Part shown: piece by piece, positions 52,349 to 63,299 of the stretch
Position numbering within the stretch: the stretch's first letter is position 1
Layout: each line of letters begins with the position of its first letter
Origin: Shewanella sp. UCD-KL12
GTDB taxonomy: Bacteria > Pseudomonadota > Gammaproteobacteria > Enterobacterales > Shewanellaceae
Direction: 5' to 3'
DNA: 64,000 nt
NCBI RefSeq assembly: GCF_001957125.1
Contig: NZ_MPHJ01000003.1
Location: 62,001 to 126,000 of the forward strand
The notes under the pieces: generated by a model
What the model was told of the DNA's origin: nothing
Database searches by the model: none
Seen by the model: only the letters and a program-made list of their open reading frames with translations
Made by a program: the position numbers and the translations under genes

Positions 52349-53316
52349 TGACTAAAAAACAGATCGATACGCTACAGGACGAAGCCGATAATCAAATAGA
52401 TGCGCCCGAGTCAGAAACTATCGGGTCACTTTTACAGCAAGCTCGACTCGCAATGGGAGCCAGTGTTGCTGACGTTGCAGGGCAGCTGCACCTTAGACCT
52501 TGCATTGTGACCGATATCGAAGCCGATAGGTTCGATGAAATTGCGTCTCCCACTTATGTCAAAGGCTATGTGAAAAACTTCGCACGCATAGTCCAAGCCG
52601 ATCAAGCTGCAATAAAGCGTTGCCTAGCAATACAACTCCCTCAAGCTGTCGATCCACAAATGCAAAGTTTTTCACGTAAGACGACACGACAAGCCAGAGA
52701 TGGCAGGTTGATGTTTGTGACGTATTTGATTGGGTTTATTTTATTAGCACTGCTGGTGGTCTGGTGGGTACAGAAGTCAGATCTTCTCTCTTCAACAGAC
52801 ATCTCTATGCCTACCGTCGAAGAGATTGCTGATTCCTCAAGCTCGACAGAGCGCCAAGTTACAGCAGAACAAGAAACAGTAGAGCAAGCAAGCGTAGCGC
52901 TACCATCAGTAGCGTCTGTTTTTGATCACGAAGCTGAAGCTAATGATGAAAACCTTAAAGGTGATGTAAGCCAAGGTGTATCGTCATCCAATGAAGCTGC
53001 TTTGGTAGAACCTATTTTAGTAGAAACGCCAAGCGCTGAGGTTACCACTCATGTGGCAGATGAAAGCACTTTGTCGGCATTAATGGTTGACCTGAATGGC
53101 GACTGCTGGATAAATATTACCGATTCGAGCGGTAAAGTTTTAGTGAACGATCTAAAGCGTGCAGGTAGTAAGCTTAATCTGTCAGGGGCTGCACCATTTA
53201 AGCTGACACTTGGTGCACCGCAATCTGTCAATATAGAGCTGGACGGCAAAGCCGTTAGCTTAGCTGATTTCCCTAGCGGACGTGTTGCGCGTTTAACATT
53301 GCCATTTGCAGGCTAA
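52348..53316 (+). CDS. rodZ: Cytoskeleton protein RodZ
   Basis: The 322-residue protein has an N-terminal helix-turn-helix (ETIGSLLQQARLAMGASVADVAGQLHLRP), conserved YVKGYVKNFARIV, one transmembrane helix (about 127-147, LMFVTYLIGFILLALLVVWW), an acidic variable linker and a C-terminal DUF4115 periplasmic domain (CWINITDSSGKVLVNDLKRAGS). It links MreB to the envelope for rod shape. Normal length for the family. It shares one base with pilF. Confidence 0.95.
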   Translation: MTKKQIDTLQDEADNQIDAPESETIGSLLQQARLAMGASVADVAGQLHLRPCIVTDIEADRFDEIASPTYVKGYVKNFARIVQADQAAIKRCLAIQLPQAVDPQMQSFSRKTTRQARDGRLMFVTYLIGFILLALLVVWWVQKSDLLSSTDISMPTVEEIADSSSSTERQVTAEQETVEQASVALPSVASVFDHEAEANDENLKGDVSQGVSSSNEAALVEPILVETPSAEVTTHVADESTLSALMVDLNGDCWINITDSSGKVLVNDLKRAGSKLNLSGAAPFKLTLGAPQSVNIELDGKAVSLADFPSGRVARLTLPFAG

Positions 53317-53379
53317 ATCAATTTTTGAATCCACATTAGATTTTGTTGCTTAGGCGACAAAAGAGATAGAGTAATTAAG

Positions 53380-54495
53380 ATGTACAATGAAACTCCAATT
53401 AAAAGACGTGCTTCTACCCGTATCTATGTCGGTGATGTGCCTATTGGTGATGGTGCTCCGATAGCAGTACAGTCGATGACTAATACTCGCACTACAGATG
53501 TTGACGCGACCGTGGCTCAGATCCGCGCACTTGAAAACGTTGGAGCAGATATAGTACGTGTCTCAGTCCCTACGATGGATGCGGCTGACGCGTTTAAATT
53601 GATTAAGCAGCAAACCAATGTCCCGCTAATTGCAGATATCCACTTTGATTACCGTATTGCCCTTAAAGTGGCTGAATATGGTGTTGATTGTCTACGTATC
53701 AATCCAGGTAATATTGGCAGTGAAGATCGTATCCGTAATGTCGTTGCCTGCGCGCGTGATAAGAATATCCCAATTCGGATCGGTATTAACGGTGGCTCTT
53801 TAGAAAAAGATTTGATGGATAAGTACAAGGAGCCGACACCCGAGGCCTTACTTGAATCCGCTATGCGTCATGTCGATATTCTCGATAGACTTAACTTTGA
53901 ACAATTTAAGGTCAGTGTTAAAGCATCTGATGTGTTCCTTGCCGTAGAGTCATACCGCTTATTGGCTAAACAGATAGTACAACCACTGCACTTAGGTATT
54001 ACTGAGGCAGGCGGCGCTAGAGCTGGTTCGGTAAAGTCTGCCGTCGGGCTTGGTATGCTCTTGGCAGAAGGCATCGGTGATACCCTGCGCATCTCGTTAG
54101 CCGCAGATCCTGTGGAAGAGATTAAAGTCGGCTTTGATATCCTTAAGTCGTTACGTATTCGCTCACGTGGCATCAACTTTATTGCCTGCCCATCATGTTC
54201 TCGTCAAGAGTTCGATGTTATCAGCACAGTTAATGCATTAGAGGAGCGCTTAGAAGATATCGTTACCCCTATGGATGTTTCTATTATTGGTTGTGTGGTT
54301 AACGGCCCAGGTGAAGCGCTTGTTTCCGATATTGGCCTTACTGGAGGTAATCGCAAGAGTGGTTACTTTGATGATGGGGTGAGGCAAAAAGAGCGTTTTG
54401 ATAACGATAATATCGTTGACTCACTTGAAGCAAAAATCAGAGCCAAAGCTTCTATCATTAATGACAGAATCCCAGCGAAAGACCTAAGCAAATAG
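53380..54495 (+). CDS. ispG: 4-hydroxy-3-methylbut-2-enyl-diphosphate synthase
   Basis: The 371-residue iron-sulphur enzyme of the MEP isoprenoid pathway. It begins with [28 protein letters not shown] and carries the cluster ligands in [10 protein letters not shown] and [10 protein letters not shown], with the ALGxGxIPxT-like [20 protein letters not shown] segment. A terminator follows. Confidence 0.96.
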   Translation: MYNETPIKRRASTRIYVGDVPIGDGAPIAVQSMTNTRTTDVDATVAQIRALENVGADIVRVSVPTMDAADAFKLIKQQTNVPLIADIHFDYRIALKVAEYGVDCLRINPGNIGSEDRIRNVVACARDKNIPIRIGINGGSLEKDLMDKYKEPTPEALLESAMRHVDILDRLNFEQFKVSVKASDVFLAVESYRLLAKQIVQPLHLGITEAGGARAGSVKSAVGLGMLLAEGIGDTLRISLAADPVEEIKVGFDILKSLRIRSRGINFIACPSCSRQEFDVISTVNALEERLEDIVTPMDVSIIGCVVNGPGEALVSDIGLTGGNRKSGYFDDGVRQKERFDNDNIVDSLEAKIRAKASIINDRIPAKDLSK

Positions 54496-54506
54496 TCCTT
54501 TCTCAT

Positions 54507-54545
54507 AAGCAGATTTAGCAAACATGCTTGCTAAATCTGCTTTTT
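54507..54545 (+). terminator. Terminator of the rlmN-ispG block
   Basis: AAGCAGATTTAGCAA and its complement TTGCTAAATCTGCTT form a 15-bp stem with a 6-base loop, then TTTT. Confidence 0.9.
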
Positions 54546-54654
54546 GGTATCGACAGTTTGCAAATTAACAGTTTTGAGTTTGATAATACTGCCCTGCGGG
54601 ATATACTGCGGGACATTTTTTAATTTTTATAGCTAAATCGGACGAGTCTAAATC

Positions 54655-55929
54655 GTGGCAAAACAGATCCAAGCGATTCGCGGAATGAATGACATTCTGC
54701 CATCCCAAAGCCCTCTATGGCAAAAACTAGAAAGCGTACTACGTGAAACCGTAAGTGCTTATGGTTATAGCGAGATCCGTACTCCTATCGTAGAGAGTAC
54801 TGATCTTTTTAAGCGTTCGATTGGCGAAGTCACCGATATCGTTGAAAAAGAGATGTACACTTTTGACGACAGAAACGGTGATAGCCTAACACTTCGTCCA
54901 GAAGGTACAGCCTCAACAGTACGTGCGGGCAACGAGCATGGATTACTTTATAACCAAGAGCAGCGTCTTTGGTATATGGGACCAATGTTTAGGCATGAAC
55001 GCCCTCAAAAAGGTCGTTACCGTCAGTTTAATCAGTTTGGTGTAGAAGTTTACGGTATTGGCACTGCTGATGTTGATGCTGAAGTACTGATGCTGTCTGC
55101 GCGCTTATGGGAAAAGCTTGGTATCACTGATCATGTGACGCTAGAGCTTAATACCTTAGGTGATCCTGCTGAACGCGCCACTTATAGAGAGGCTCTGATT
55201 GCTTACTTAGAGCAGTTTAAAGAGCAATTAGACGAAGAAAGTCAGCGTCGTATGTACACCAACCCTCTACGCGTATTAGACACGAAAAACCCTGAAGTTC
55301 AGGCATTGTTAACAGATGCTCCTGAGTTGACCGACTACCTTGGTGAAGAGTCTCGCACACATTTTTCATATTTATGTGAACTCTTAGACGCCGTTGGCAT
55401 CAAATACGTCATCAATCCTCGTCTAGTGCGTGGATTAGATTATTATAACCGCACAGTTTTCGAATGGGTTACCTCAAGCTTAGGTGCTCAAGGTACTGTT
55501 TTAGCAGGTGGTCGCTACGACGGGTTAGTTGAGCAGTTAGGGGGTAAAAATACCCCCGCTGTTGGTTTTGCTATGGGCCTTGAACGCATTGTTTTAATGC
55601 TGGAAACCTTAGAGCTGACTAAAGATATTCCTGCCACTGTAGATGTTTATGTCACTGCGATGGGCGATGCCTGTAAAGTCGAAGCGATTAAAATAGCTCA
55701 ATCATTGAGAAGCCAAGTGCCGAACTTGCGAGTGATGAGCCATTGTGGTGGCGGTAACTTTAAGAAACAGATGAAGCGTGCAGATAAAAGTGGTGCTTTT
55801 GTTGCCTTAGTGATTGGCGAAGATGAATTAGCCAATAACCAGGTAGCGATTAAATATCTGCGTGAGAAGAAAGAACAAGAATTGGTTGCCCGTGATGAGT
55901 TGGCAACTTATATTGCAGAACTGATTTAG
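54655..55929 (+). CDS. hisS: Histidyl-tRNA synthetase
   Basis: The 424-residue class II synthetase has the HisA-type motifs: [54 protein letters not shown] (motif 2), [12 protein letters not shown] and [13 protein letters not shown] (motif 3), with the C-terminal anticodon-binding domain. Start is GTG at 54655. It is closely followed by yfgM. Confidence 0.97.
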   Translation: MAKQIQAIRGMNDILPSQSPLWQKLESVLRETVSAYGYSEIRTPIVESTDLFKRSIGEVTDIVEKEMYTFDDRNGDSLTLRPEGTASTVRAGNEHGLLYNQEQRLWYMGPMFRHERPQKGRYRQFNQFGVEVYGIGTADVDAEVLMLSARLWEKLGITDHVTLELNTLGDPAERATYREALIAYLEQFKEQLDEESQRRMYTNPLRVLDTKNPEVQALLTDAPELTDYLGEESRTHFSYLCELLDAVGIKYVINPRLVRGLDYYNRTVFEWVTSSLGAQGTVLAGGRYDGLVEQLGGKNTPAVGFAMGLERIVLMLETLELTKDIPATVDVYVTAMGDACKVEAIKIAQSLRSQVPNLRVMSHCGGGNFKKQMKRADKSGAFVALVIGEDELANNQVAIKYLREKKEQELVARDELATYIAELI

Positions 55930-55942
55930 AGAGGAAGAATAC

Positions 55943-56563
55943 GTGGAAATTTATAGCACAGAAGAACAACAAGTAGATGCTATCAAACAGTTCTGGAAAG
56001 ATTATGGTAGCTCAGTAGTTGTGGGCGCTGTGGTTGGTCTAGGCGGCCTATTCGGCTGGAACTACTATTCAGATCATAAAGTGGCTCAAGCTGAGTCAGC
56101 ATCGGAAGCTTTTCAAATTGTTAGTGCCGGTTACTTAACAGATAGCAGTATGCTTACTGCTGCTGAGAACTTTGCTAAAGACCATAGCCAAAAAGGTTAT
56201 CAGTCTCTGCTAGAGCTGCTTGTCGCTAAAGCTGCTGTTGAAGCGGGTGACTTAGAAAAAGCAGAAGCGACACTAAAAAGTGTTGTAGCTTCTTCTGCTG
56301 ATAAAGGTCTGGTTATGGTTGCGACTATGCGTTTAGCGCGTGTTCAAGCTGAACAAGGGCAAGTTGCAACGGCTATCACAACATTAGAGCAGGTATCTGA
56401 TCCTGCATTTACTGCGCAAAGAGATGAGCTTAAAGGTGATTTCTATGTGCGTAAAGGCGACGAAGAGCAGGCTAAAGCTGCTTATCAAGCGGCTGTTAAT
56501 GGTGGTGGCGTGACTGCAAGCCCTGCGCTGCAGATGAAGCTAGACAATTTAAATAAGGCATAA
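55943..56563 (+). CDS. yfgM: YfgM family SecYEG-associated protein
   Basis: The 206-residue protein has a cytoplasmic N-terminus (MEIYSTEEQQVDAIKQFWKDYG), one transmembrane helix (about 23-41, SSVVVGAVVGLGGLFGWNYY) and a periplasmic TPR-like domain. YfgM contacts SecYEG and PpiD to guard emerging periplasmic proteins. Start is GTG with GAGGAAG upstream. It lies between hisS and bamB as in E. coli. Confidence 0.93.
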   Translation: MEIYSTEEQQVDAIKQFWKDYGSSVVVGAVVGLGGLFGWNYYSDHKVAQAESASEAFQIVSAGYLTDSSMLTAAENFAKDHSQKGYQSLLELLVAKAAVEAGDLEKAEATLKSVVASSADKGLVMVATMRLARVQAEQGQVATAITTLEQVSDPAFTAQRDELKGDFYVRKGDEEQAKAAYQAAVNGGGVTASPALQMKLDNLNKA

Positions 56564-56573
56564 GGAAACGCCC

Positions 56574-57761
56574 ATGAAGTCTTGGTGCAAAACACTACTC
56601 GCATGTGGTCTGAGTATCGGCCTGTTATCTGCCTGTTCATCTAGTGATGTTGAAGAGGAACCAATCAGTCCTTTACCTGAACTGACGGCATCGGTATTTC
56701 CTGAAGTCACTTGGAGTGCAAGCGTTGGCAATGGCGTCGGGGATTACTACTCGCGTCTTCGTCCTGCTGCTCGATACGACAAACTTTTTGTTGCCGATCG
56801 TTATGGTCAAGTCGTTGCTTTTGACGAAGCAACAGGTGAGAAAGTTTGGAACAAAGATTTTAGTTCAGCTTTTAAAGATAATATCTTAGCTAAAAATAAA
56901 GGTGCAAAGCTTGCTGCTGGTGTAACAGCTGCAAGGGATATGCTGTTTATTGGTGGTGAAAGTGGCTTACTTGGCGCTTTAGATGCTGAAACTGGTGATA
57001 CTAAGTGGTCTGTTATTGCAGGCGGTGAACTGCTTTCTGCACCCACGGTAGCTGAAGATGTTGTTGTGGTGAGCACCAGCTCTGGAACGCTTGAAGCGTT
57101 TAAAATCGATGACGGAGAAAAACTTTGGGCATATGAGTCAAAGCTACCGACCTTAACCCTTCGTGGTACTGGTTCTGCTGCGTATGAGTCTGGTGGATTT
57201 TTCGTTGGCACGGCTGATGGTAAAATAGCTGTTGTTATCAAAAACAACGGTCAACCAGCTTGGGAACAAGCGATTTATACGCCAAAAGGTGGTAACGAGT
57301 TTACTCGTATGGCTGATATCGATATGCAGCCATTGATCATCGGTGAAAACCTGTACGCTGTAAGTTATAACGGTAACTTAGTGTCAATGGAGCTAAGAAC
57401 AGGCCGTGTGGTTTGGACACGTAAATATTCAAGTTTCCATGAGCTTGCAAGTGCTGGTGTTAATTTGTTCCTTGTCGATGATCACAGTCGAATTTACTCT
57501 GTTGACAGACGTAATGGTTTAGAAAGCTGGAGCAATACCGAGCTGACTAACCGTACTTTGACATCAGCGGCCACTTATAAAGAGTATTTAGTTGTCGGTG
57601 ACTTCGAAGGTTATCTACACTTTCTAAATAGGTCGACAGGCGAGCTTGTCGGAAGAGTTCAAGTTGATGGCTCTGGCTTGTTTAGCAAACCTTTGGTCGT
57701 AGGTGATAATATATATGTTCAGACTCGCGATGGAAAAGTTGCTAGAATAACGCTTCCGTAA
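56574..57761 (+). CDS. bamB: Outer membrane assembly lipoprotein BamB
   Basis: The 395-residue lipoprotein has lipobox LLSA|C and eight-bladed PQQ-type propeller repeats (GQVVAFDEATGEKVWNKDF, GALDAETGDTKWSV, GTLEAFKIDDGEKLWAYESK, SVDRRNGLESW). It is a scaffold of the BAM complex at the inner leaflet of the outer membrane. It is 11 bases from yfgM and followed by a terminator. Confidence 0.96.
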   Translation: MKSWCKTLLACGLSIGLLSACSSSDVEEEPISPLPELTASVFPEVTWSASVGNGVGDYYSRLRPAARYDKLFVADRYGQVVAFDEATGEKVWNKDFSSAFKDNILAKNKGAKLAAGVTAARDMLFIGGESGLLGALDAETGDTKWSVIAGGELLSAPTVAEDVVVVSTSSGTLEAFKIDDGEKLWAYESKLPTLTLRGTGSAAYESGGFFVGTADGKIAVVIKNNGQPAWEQAIYTPKGGNEFTRMADIDMQPLIIGENLYAVSYNGNLVSMELRTGRVVWTRKYSSFHELASAGVNLFLVDDHSRIYSVDRRNGLESWSNTELTNRTLTSAATYKEYLVVGDFEGYLHFLNRSTGELVGRVQVDGSGLFSKPLVVGDNIYVQTRDGKVARITLP

Positions 57762-57782
57762 GCTTTATCTGAATTGATAAAT

Positions 57783-57812
57783 AGCCCTCGGAAGTTGTTC
57801 CGGGGGCTTTTT
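57783..57812 (+). terminator. Terminator of hisS-yfgM-bamB
   Basis: AGCCCTCGG pairs with CCGGGGGCT (one U-G wobble) around an 8-base loop, followed by TTTT. Confidence 0.85.
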
Positions 57813-57920
57813 GTGTTAAGTGTTGTTGAAAAATGCACGTCTATTTGACCTGAAAATGTAGGCGAAACGTGCATTATTTATATTTAATAGTTTTTGAAAT
57901 AGTTGATTAGAGGCAAAAAA

Positions 57921-59393
57921 ATGATTCCAGTTGTGGCCCTTGTTGGGCGACCCAATGTAGGTAAGTCGACCCTATTTAATCGCCTTACGCGCACCAGAGA
58001 TGCTTTGGTGGCCGACTTTCCTGGGCTAACTCGGGATCGTAAATATGGCCGAGCTCATCTTTCTGGCTACGAGTTTATCGTAGTGGATACCGGTGGTATC
58101 GATGGTACCGAAGAGGGGATTGAGACTCACATGGCTGAGCAATCTCTGGCGGCTATCGAAGAGGCTGACGTAGTACTCTTCTTAACTGATGCTAGAGCGG
58201 GTCTAACTGCTGCCGATCAAGCGATTTCAGAGCACCTTCGTCGCCGTGAAAAAACTACCTTTGTCGTTGCTAACAAGGTCGATGGTATTGATGCTGATTC
58301 AGCGTGTGCTGAGTTTTGGGCGTTAGGTTTAGGTGAAATCTATCAAATGGCTGCAGCGCAAGGTCGCGGCGTAACCAATATGATTGAGTATGCACTCGCC
58401 CCTTATGCTGAAGCCCTTGGCCTTAACCGTGACGGTGAAGGCGAAGAGAATGAAGAAGAGCGTGAGTACACTGAAGAGGAAGCGGAAGCTGAGCAAAAGC
58501 GCTTACAAGACCTGCCTATTAAGCTTGCCATTATTGGTAAGCCAAATGTGGGTAAGTCGACACTGACGAACCGAATTTTAGGTGAAGAGCGTGTCGTTGT
58601 TTATGATGAGCCTGGTACTACGCGCGACAGTATCTACATCCCGATGGAGCGAGAGGGGCGTGAATACGTGCTTATCGATACAGCTGGTGTACGTCGTCGT
58701 AGCAAGGTTCATGAGACTGTTGAGAAGTTCTCGGTCATTAAGACGCTAAAAGCGGTAGAAGACAGTAACGTAGTACTACTGATCATCGATGCGCGAGAAG
58801 GTATCTCAGAGCAAGATCTTGGTCTGTTAGGTTTTGCATTGAACGCAGGACGTGCACTGGTTATTGCTGTCAACAAGTGGGACGGTATCGATCAAGAGAT
58901 TAAAGATCGTGTTAAGAGTGAACTTGACCGTCGTTTAGGTTTTATCGACTTTGCGCGTATTCACTTTATTTCAGCGCTACATGGAACAGGTGTTGGCCAT
59001 CTTTATGAGTCAGTTGAAGAAGCGTATGACAGTGCTACACGTCGCGTCAGTACTTCTATGCTAACTCGTATCATGCAGATGGCTCAGGATGACCATCAAC
59101 CACCATTGGTGAATGGTCGCCGAGTTAAGCTTAAATATGCCCATGCCGGTGGTTACAACCCACCAATCGTGGTTGTTCACGGTAATCAGGTTAAGCGACT
59201 CCCTGATTCGTACAAACGCTTTATGATGAATTACTACCGTCGTTCATTGAAAGTGATGGGCACACCAATTCAGGTGCGTTTCCAAGATGGTGGCAACCCG
59301 TTTGAAGGGATGAATAGCAAGAAGCTAACAGTCAGCCAAGAGCGTCGTCGTAAGCGTATGATCTCGCACATCCGAGACAAAGATAAGAAATAG
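57921..59393 (+). CDS. der: Ribosome-assembly GTPase Der (EngA)
   Basis: The 490-residue protein has two GTPase domains ([14 protein letters not shown] near residue 9 with DTGG, and [15 protein letters not shown] near residue 211 with [12 protein letters not shown] and NKWD) and a C-terminal KH-like domain (FQDGGNPF). The acidic linker ([20 protein letters not shown]) is typical. Needed for 50S ribosome maturation. The ATG at 57921 (MIPVVALVG) follows AGAGGC; upstream codons add a non-conserved leader. Confidence 0.97.
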   Translation: MIPVVALVGRPNVGKSTLFNRLTRTRDALVADFPGLTRDRKYGRAHLSGYEFIVVDTGGIDGTEEGIETHMAEQSLAAIEEADVVLFLTDARAGLTAADQAISEHLRRREKTTFVVANKVDGIDADSACAEFWALGLGEIYQMAAAQGRGVTNMIEYALAPYAEALGLNRDGEGEENEEEREYTEEEAEAEQKRLQDLPIKLAIIGKPNVGKSTLTNRILGEERVVVYDEPGTTRDSIYIPMEREGREYVLIDTAGVRRRSKVHETVEKFSVIKTLKAVEDSNVVLLIIDAREGISEQDLGLLGFALNAGRALVIAVNKWDGIDQEIKDRVKSELDRRLGFIDFARIHFISALHGTGVGHLYESVEEAYDSATRRVSTSMLTRIMQMAQDDHQPPLVNGRRVKLKYAHAGGYNPPIVVVHGNQVKRLPDSYKRFMMNYYRRSLKVMGTPIQVRFQDGGNPFEGMNSKKLTVSQERRRKRMISHIRDKDKK

Positions 59394-59423
59394 ACTCTAC
59401 TCTCTATAATCACGTTTACCTAT

Positions 59424-59457
59424 AAAAGCCAGCCTAGTCATCTAAGCTGGCTTTTTT
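59424..59457 (+). terminator. Terminator of der
   Basis: AAAAGCCAGC pairs with GCTGGCTTTT around a 12-base loop, with a run of T. Confidence 0.85.
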
Positions 59458-59459
59458 GC

Positions 59460-59556
59460 ACATGGAAGTGCTTATCCCCGGGCTACAGGAGGTAGCAGGA
59501 GGGGGGTTGTACATGGAAGTGCTTTTCCCCGGCCACACGAGGTAGAGGAGGGGCTC
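59460..59556. repeat. Tandem duplication with 51-bp period
   Basis: ACATGGAAGTGCTTATCCCC (59460 on) recurs 51 bases later as ACATGGAAGTGCTTTTCCCC (59511 on), each followed by GG..AC..GAGGTAG..GAGGGG. The second copy is imperfect. Non-coding and GC-richer than its surroundings. Confidence 0.85.
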
Positions 59557-59668
59557 TTCCTCTTTCGCTGTGCCATTCCCTTCATACTCAGTGACACCTA
59601 CTGACATAATGCTGTCAGTAGTGCTATGACATACTCCTAACCATCATAAATTAAATGGAAATAGTGGC

Positions 59669-60169
59669 ATGGAGCATCAAGTTAGCACTGCGGTAAAAAT
59701 GAACGTATCAGCAGAAAAGGTTTGGGGGATATTGGATGATTTTGCTGGGGTCGAGAAGTTTAGTATCGGTGTTAAAAGCTCCCCGATTATCGGTGATAAA
59801 CGTTCAGGCTTATCAGCTAAACGTCATTGTCAGTTTTATGATGACACCAGTGTGGTTGAAGAAATAATAGAATATGAAGCAGGCACGAGCTTTAAAGTGG
59901 TGCTTACAGAATTTACGATGCCGATGAAGACCATGTATGCAGGCTTTAAGGTGATAAAGCTGAGCGAAACCAGTTGTGAAGTTTCTATGTATATGACGTA
60001 CAAAGTAAAGTACGGCCTAATAGGGGCTTTATTGGGATTAATGATGCGCTCAGTGATGAAAGGTGTTCAAAAGAAATTACTTTCAGGTTTAGCCCATCAC
60101 GCTTTTACTGGCAAGAATATTGGCAGTGAGCTTCCGACCAATTTAGCGCCAGCTCTTTTGCTAGATTAA
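59669..60169 (+). CDS. SRPBCC (polyketide cyclase-like) protein
   Basis: The 166-residue START-like protein (MEHQVSTAVKMNVSAEKVWGILDDFAGVEKF, SAKRHCQFYDDTSVVEEIIEYEAG, MYMTYKVKYGLIGALLGLMM). The late hydrophobic stretch (about 110-125) may contact membranes. Ligand and function unknown. Monocistronic, converging with xseA. Confidence 0.85.
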   Translation: MEHQVSTAVKMNVSAEKVWGILDDFAGVEKFSIGVKSSPIIGDKRSGLSAKRHCQFYDDTSVVEEIIEYEAGTSFKVVLTEFTMPMKTMYAGFKVIKLSETSCEVSMYMTYKVKYGLIGALLGLMMRSVMKGVQKKLLSGLAHHAFTGKNIGSELPTNLAPALLLD

Positions 60170-60231
60170 ATGACAGCATCTAGGTAAGAGTTAGCGCCTT
60201 GTCTTCTATAAGCTACGGTTTTTTAAGGCGA

Positions 60232-61560
60232 TTAAAGCACTTTAGATTGCACTTCACCTTTTAGTAGTTTTGTTGTCAGCACATCGCCAGCTGAAGCATC
60301 TGCTGCTGAGGTTAGCACTTTACCATCAGCATCTTGGGTTATGCTGTAACCTCGACTTAATGTCGCCAGAGGGCTAACAGTCTCTAATTGATGAGCACTG
60401 TATTTCAGGTGTTTTTCGCTGTTGCTTAGTTTCTCTTTGATGGTGTCTTTAAGTCTTGAGCTTAAGTAACTGAGTCGTTGGCTTTCTAAATCTAGCTTGT
60501 TTTTAGGTGATTGTTGGTTTAGCCGATGAGTCAGTTGCTGCTGTTTCAAGGCAAGGTTAGACAGTTTTTTCTCCATAGCAGCGTCAAGCCTGAACTGCAT
60601 TTCATCGAAGCTTTGCTCATATTGCTCTAGACGACGCTTAGGGTCTAGACGTTGTAGTCGATGGTTGAGGTTATGCATACGACTATGGGTCTTTAACTGG
60701 TAGTGCTGCCAACTCTGTTTAAGTCTTGATAGACATAACTCAAGTTTCTCACGTTTGTTTTCAGCATCTTTTGAAAGCAACTCGGCGCCTGCTGAGGGGG
60801 TCGGTGCTCGAACATCGGCGACATAATCACTGATGGTTGTATCAACTTCATGACCAACGGCTGAGATAACCGGCAGGGCGCTGTTATAGATAGCATGGGC
60901 TAAATCTTCGCTGTTAAAACACCATAGGTCTTCCAGTGAGCCGCCGCCGCGTGTAAGCAGTAGTACATCGACTTCTAATCTAGCATTGGCGATATCAATT
61001 GCATTACATATCAACTTGTCAGCCCCTTCACCTTGTACCTGAGTGGGGTAAACGACCACCTCTATGGAGGAGTCGCGCCTTGCTAGTACATGGAGCACAT
61101 CTTTAAGCGCTGCGCCTGTAGCAGATGTGATAACACCAATTTTTTGTATGTTTGATGGGATAGGGCGCTTGGTTTCTGCGGCAAATAAACCTTCAGCAGC
61201 CAGCTTCATCTTAAGCGCTTCATATTGTTGTGCTAGCAAACCATCGCCAGCTGGAAGCATCGACTCAAGAATTAACTGATAGTCGCCCCTAGGTTCGTAG
61301 ACACTAATCGCTCCTTTAACAAGCACCTGTTGCCCGTTAACGGGTTTAAAGGTGACACTGCGATTACGTCCTTTGAACATGGCGGAGCGAATTTGAGCAT
61401 TATTGTCTTTTAAAGTGAGGTACCAATGGCCAGAGCTGGGAGATGCAAAGTTGGAAACTTCGGCATTCAACCAGATTTTACCCAGTTCACCTTCGAGAAG
61501 TTGCCTAACTTCGCCATTGAGGCGTGAAACCGTGTAAACGTTATTTTTTGGTGTTTTCAT
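60232..61560 (-). CDS. xseA: Exodeoxyribonuclease VII large subunit
   Basis: The 442-residue protein has an N-terminal OB-fold ([45 protein letters not shown]), the catalytic region ([72 protein letters not shown]) and a long coiled coil, then a SRGYSITQD tail. Degrades single-stranded DNA with XseB. Divergent from guaB, as usual in gammaproteobacteria. Confidence 0.96.
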   Translation of the reverse strand: MKTPKNNVYTVSRLNGEVRQLLEGELGKIWLNAEVSNFASPSSGHWYLTLKDNNAQIRSAMFKGRNRSVTFKPVNGQQVLVKGAISVYEPRGDYQLILESMLPAGDGLLAQQYEALKMKLAAEGLFAAETKRPIPSNIQKIGVITSATGAALKDVLHVLARRDSSIEVVVYPTQVQGEGADKLICNAIDIANARLEVDVLLLTRGGGSLEDLWCFNSEDLAHAIYNSALPVISAVGHEVDTTISDYVADVRAPTPSAGAELLSKDAENKREKLELCLSRLKQSWQHYQLKTHSRMHNLNHRLQRLDPKRRLEQYEQSFDEMQFRLDAAMEKKLSNLALKQQQLTHRLNQQSPKNKLDLESQRLSYLSSRLKDTIKEKLSNSEKHLKYSAHQLETVSPLATLSRGYSITQDADGKVLTSAADASAGDVLTTKLLKGEVQSKVL

Positions 61561-61679
61561 ACAATTTTTACTGCTAATGGCACTTTTTTACTATTTTCCA
61601 TTTACCAAGTGAAATATGCAAGGTATAATCTCGCCGCAATATTTCACCTCCAAACCTACTCTATTTGGGAGATGTTGCC

Positions 61680-63152
61680 ATGCTACGTTTAAAGAAAGAA
61701 GCACTTACCTTTGATGATGTGTTACTTGTTCCTGCACACTCGACCGTACTCCCTAATACCGCCGTTCTTAAGACTCGTCTAACTAATAAGATCGAACTCA
61801 ATACTCCTATTGTGTCTGCAGCCATGGATACCGTGACTGAAGCTCGTTTGGCAATTGCCATTGCACAGGAAGGTGGTCTTGGTTTTATCCATAAAAATAT
61901 GACGATCGAGCAACAGGCCGAAGAAGTTCGTAAAGTTAAAATTTACGAAGCGGGCATTGTACAGCAGCCTGTCACAGTCACACCAACCACAACGCTTGCA
62001 GATCTTAAAGTGCTGACACAGCGAAATGGTTTTGCAGGTTACCCTGTAGTCAATGAAGCCAACGAACTTGTTGGTATCATTACTGGCCGTGACGTTCGCT
62101 TTATCACTGACTGGAGCCGTACAGTTGATCAGGTTATGACACCTAAAGATCGTTTGGTTACCGTTCCTGAAGGTACTAAGCTAGATGAAGTTCAAACGCT
62201 TATGCACTCACATCGTGTTGAGAAAGTATTAGTGGTTGATAATAACTTCAAGCTAAAAGGTCTTATCACAGTAAAAGATTTCCAAAAAGCTGAGCAAAAG
62301 CCTAACGCTTGTAAAGATGAGCTAGGCCGTCTTCGAGTTGGAGCCGCTGTAGGCGCTGGTGCTGGTAACGAAGAGCGTGTCGACGCACTTGTTAAAGCCG
62401 GTGTTGATGTGTTGCTTATCGATTCATCACACGGACATTCTGAAGGCGTTCTTCAACGCATTCGTGATACTCGTGCAAAATACCCTGAACTACAAATTGT
62501 TGGCGGTAATGTGGCAACAGCTGAAGGCGCATTAGCGCTTGTTGAAGCCGGCGTTAACGCTGTTAAAGTGGGTATCGGCCCAGGTTCAATCTGTACTACA
62601 CGTATTGTGACTGGCGTTGGTGTGCCTCAGATAACAGCTGTTTCTGATGCGGCGACAGCCATTAAACATCTAGATATTCCTGTTATCGCTGACGGTGGCA
62701 TTCGTTTCTCTGGTGACTTAGCTAAAGCACTAGCTGCTGGCGCGTCATGCATCATGGCAGGTTCTATGTTTGCAGGTACAGATGAAGCGCCGGGCGAGAC
62801 TGAACTCTACAATGGCCGTGCTTACAAGTCATACCGTGGTATGGGTTCACTTGGCGCAATGACTCAGACACAAGGTTCATCAGACCGTTACTTCCAAAGT
62901 GATAACGCTGCTGACAAGCTTGTACCTGAAGGTATCGAAGGCCGCGTTGCATATAAAGGTAAGCTTAAAGAAATTATTCACCAGCACATGGGCGGTTTAC
63001 GTTCATGTATGGGGCTTACAGGTTGCGCGACAATTAAAGAGCTCAATGAAAAAGCTGAGTTTGTAAAAATTACTTCTGCTGGTATGGGTGAATCACATGT
63101 ACATGATGTGACTATCAGTAAAGAAGCGCCAAACTACAGTTCTGGTTCATAA
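61680..63152 (+). CDS. guaB: Inosine-5'-monophosphate dehydrogenase
   Basis: The 490-residue enzyme converts IMP to XMP for GMP synthesis. It begins [26 protein letters not shown], carries two CBS domains (about 95-205), the catalytic loop [17 protein letters not shown] with the active-site cysteine and the flap [17 protein letters not shown]. The ATG at 61680 has GGGAG 8 bases upstream; the longer frame is rejected. guaA follows after a terminator. Confidence 0.97.
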   Translation: MLRLKKEALTFDDVLLVPAHSTVLPNTAVLKTRLTNKIELNTPIVSAAMDTVTEARLAIAIAQEGGLGFIHKNMTIEQQAEEVRKVKIYEAGIVQQPVTVTPTTTLADLKVLTQRNGFAGYPVVNEANELVGIITGRDVRFITDWSRTVDQVMTPKDRLVTVPEGTKLDEVQTLMHSHRVEKVLVVDNNFKLKGLITVKDFQKAEQKPNACKDELGRLRVGAAVGAGAGNEERVDALVKAGVDVLLIDSSHGHSEGVLQRIRDTRAKYPELQIVGGNVATAEGALALVEAGVNAVKVGIGPGSICTTRIVTGVGVPQITAVSDAATAIKHLDIPVIADGGIRFSGDLAKALAAGASCIMAGSMFAGTDEAPGETELYNGRAYKSYRGMGSLGAMTQTQGSSDRYFQSDNAADKLVPEGIEGRVAYKGKLKEIIHQHMGGLRSCMGLTGCATIKELNEKAEFVKITSAGMGESHVHDVTISKEAPNYSSGS

Positions 63153-63174
63153 CTTAGGTTAACAACGATTGTTT

Positions 63175-63202
63175 AAACGGGCGACTTTGAGTCGCCCGTT
63201 TT
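63175..63202 (+). terminator. Terminator or attenuator between guaB and guaA
   Basis: AAACGGGCGACT pairs with AGTCGCCCGTTT around TTG, a 12-bp stem followed by TT. Some guaA expression must arise from read-through or its own promoter in the next 98 bases. Confidence 0.8.
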
Positions 63203-63299
63203 AAATAACCATTTTATGCCAATCTCAAGTCAGTTAAACCATGAGTTGAACTTAGACTGAGATTGATACCGAAAATTAGATAAACAAATAAGGTTTCCC

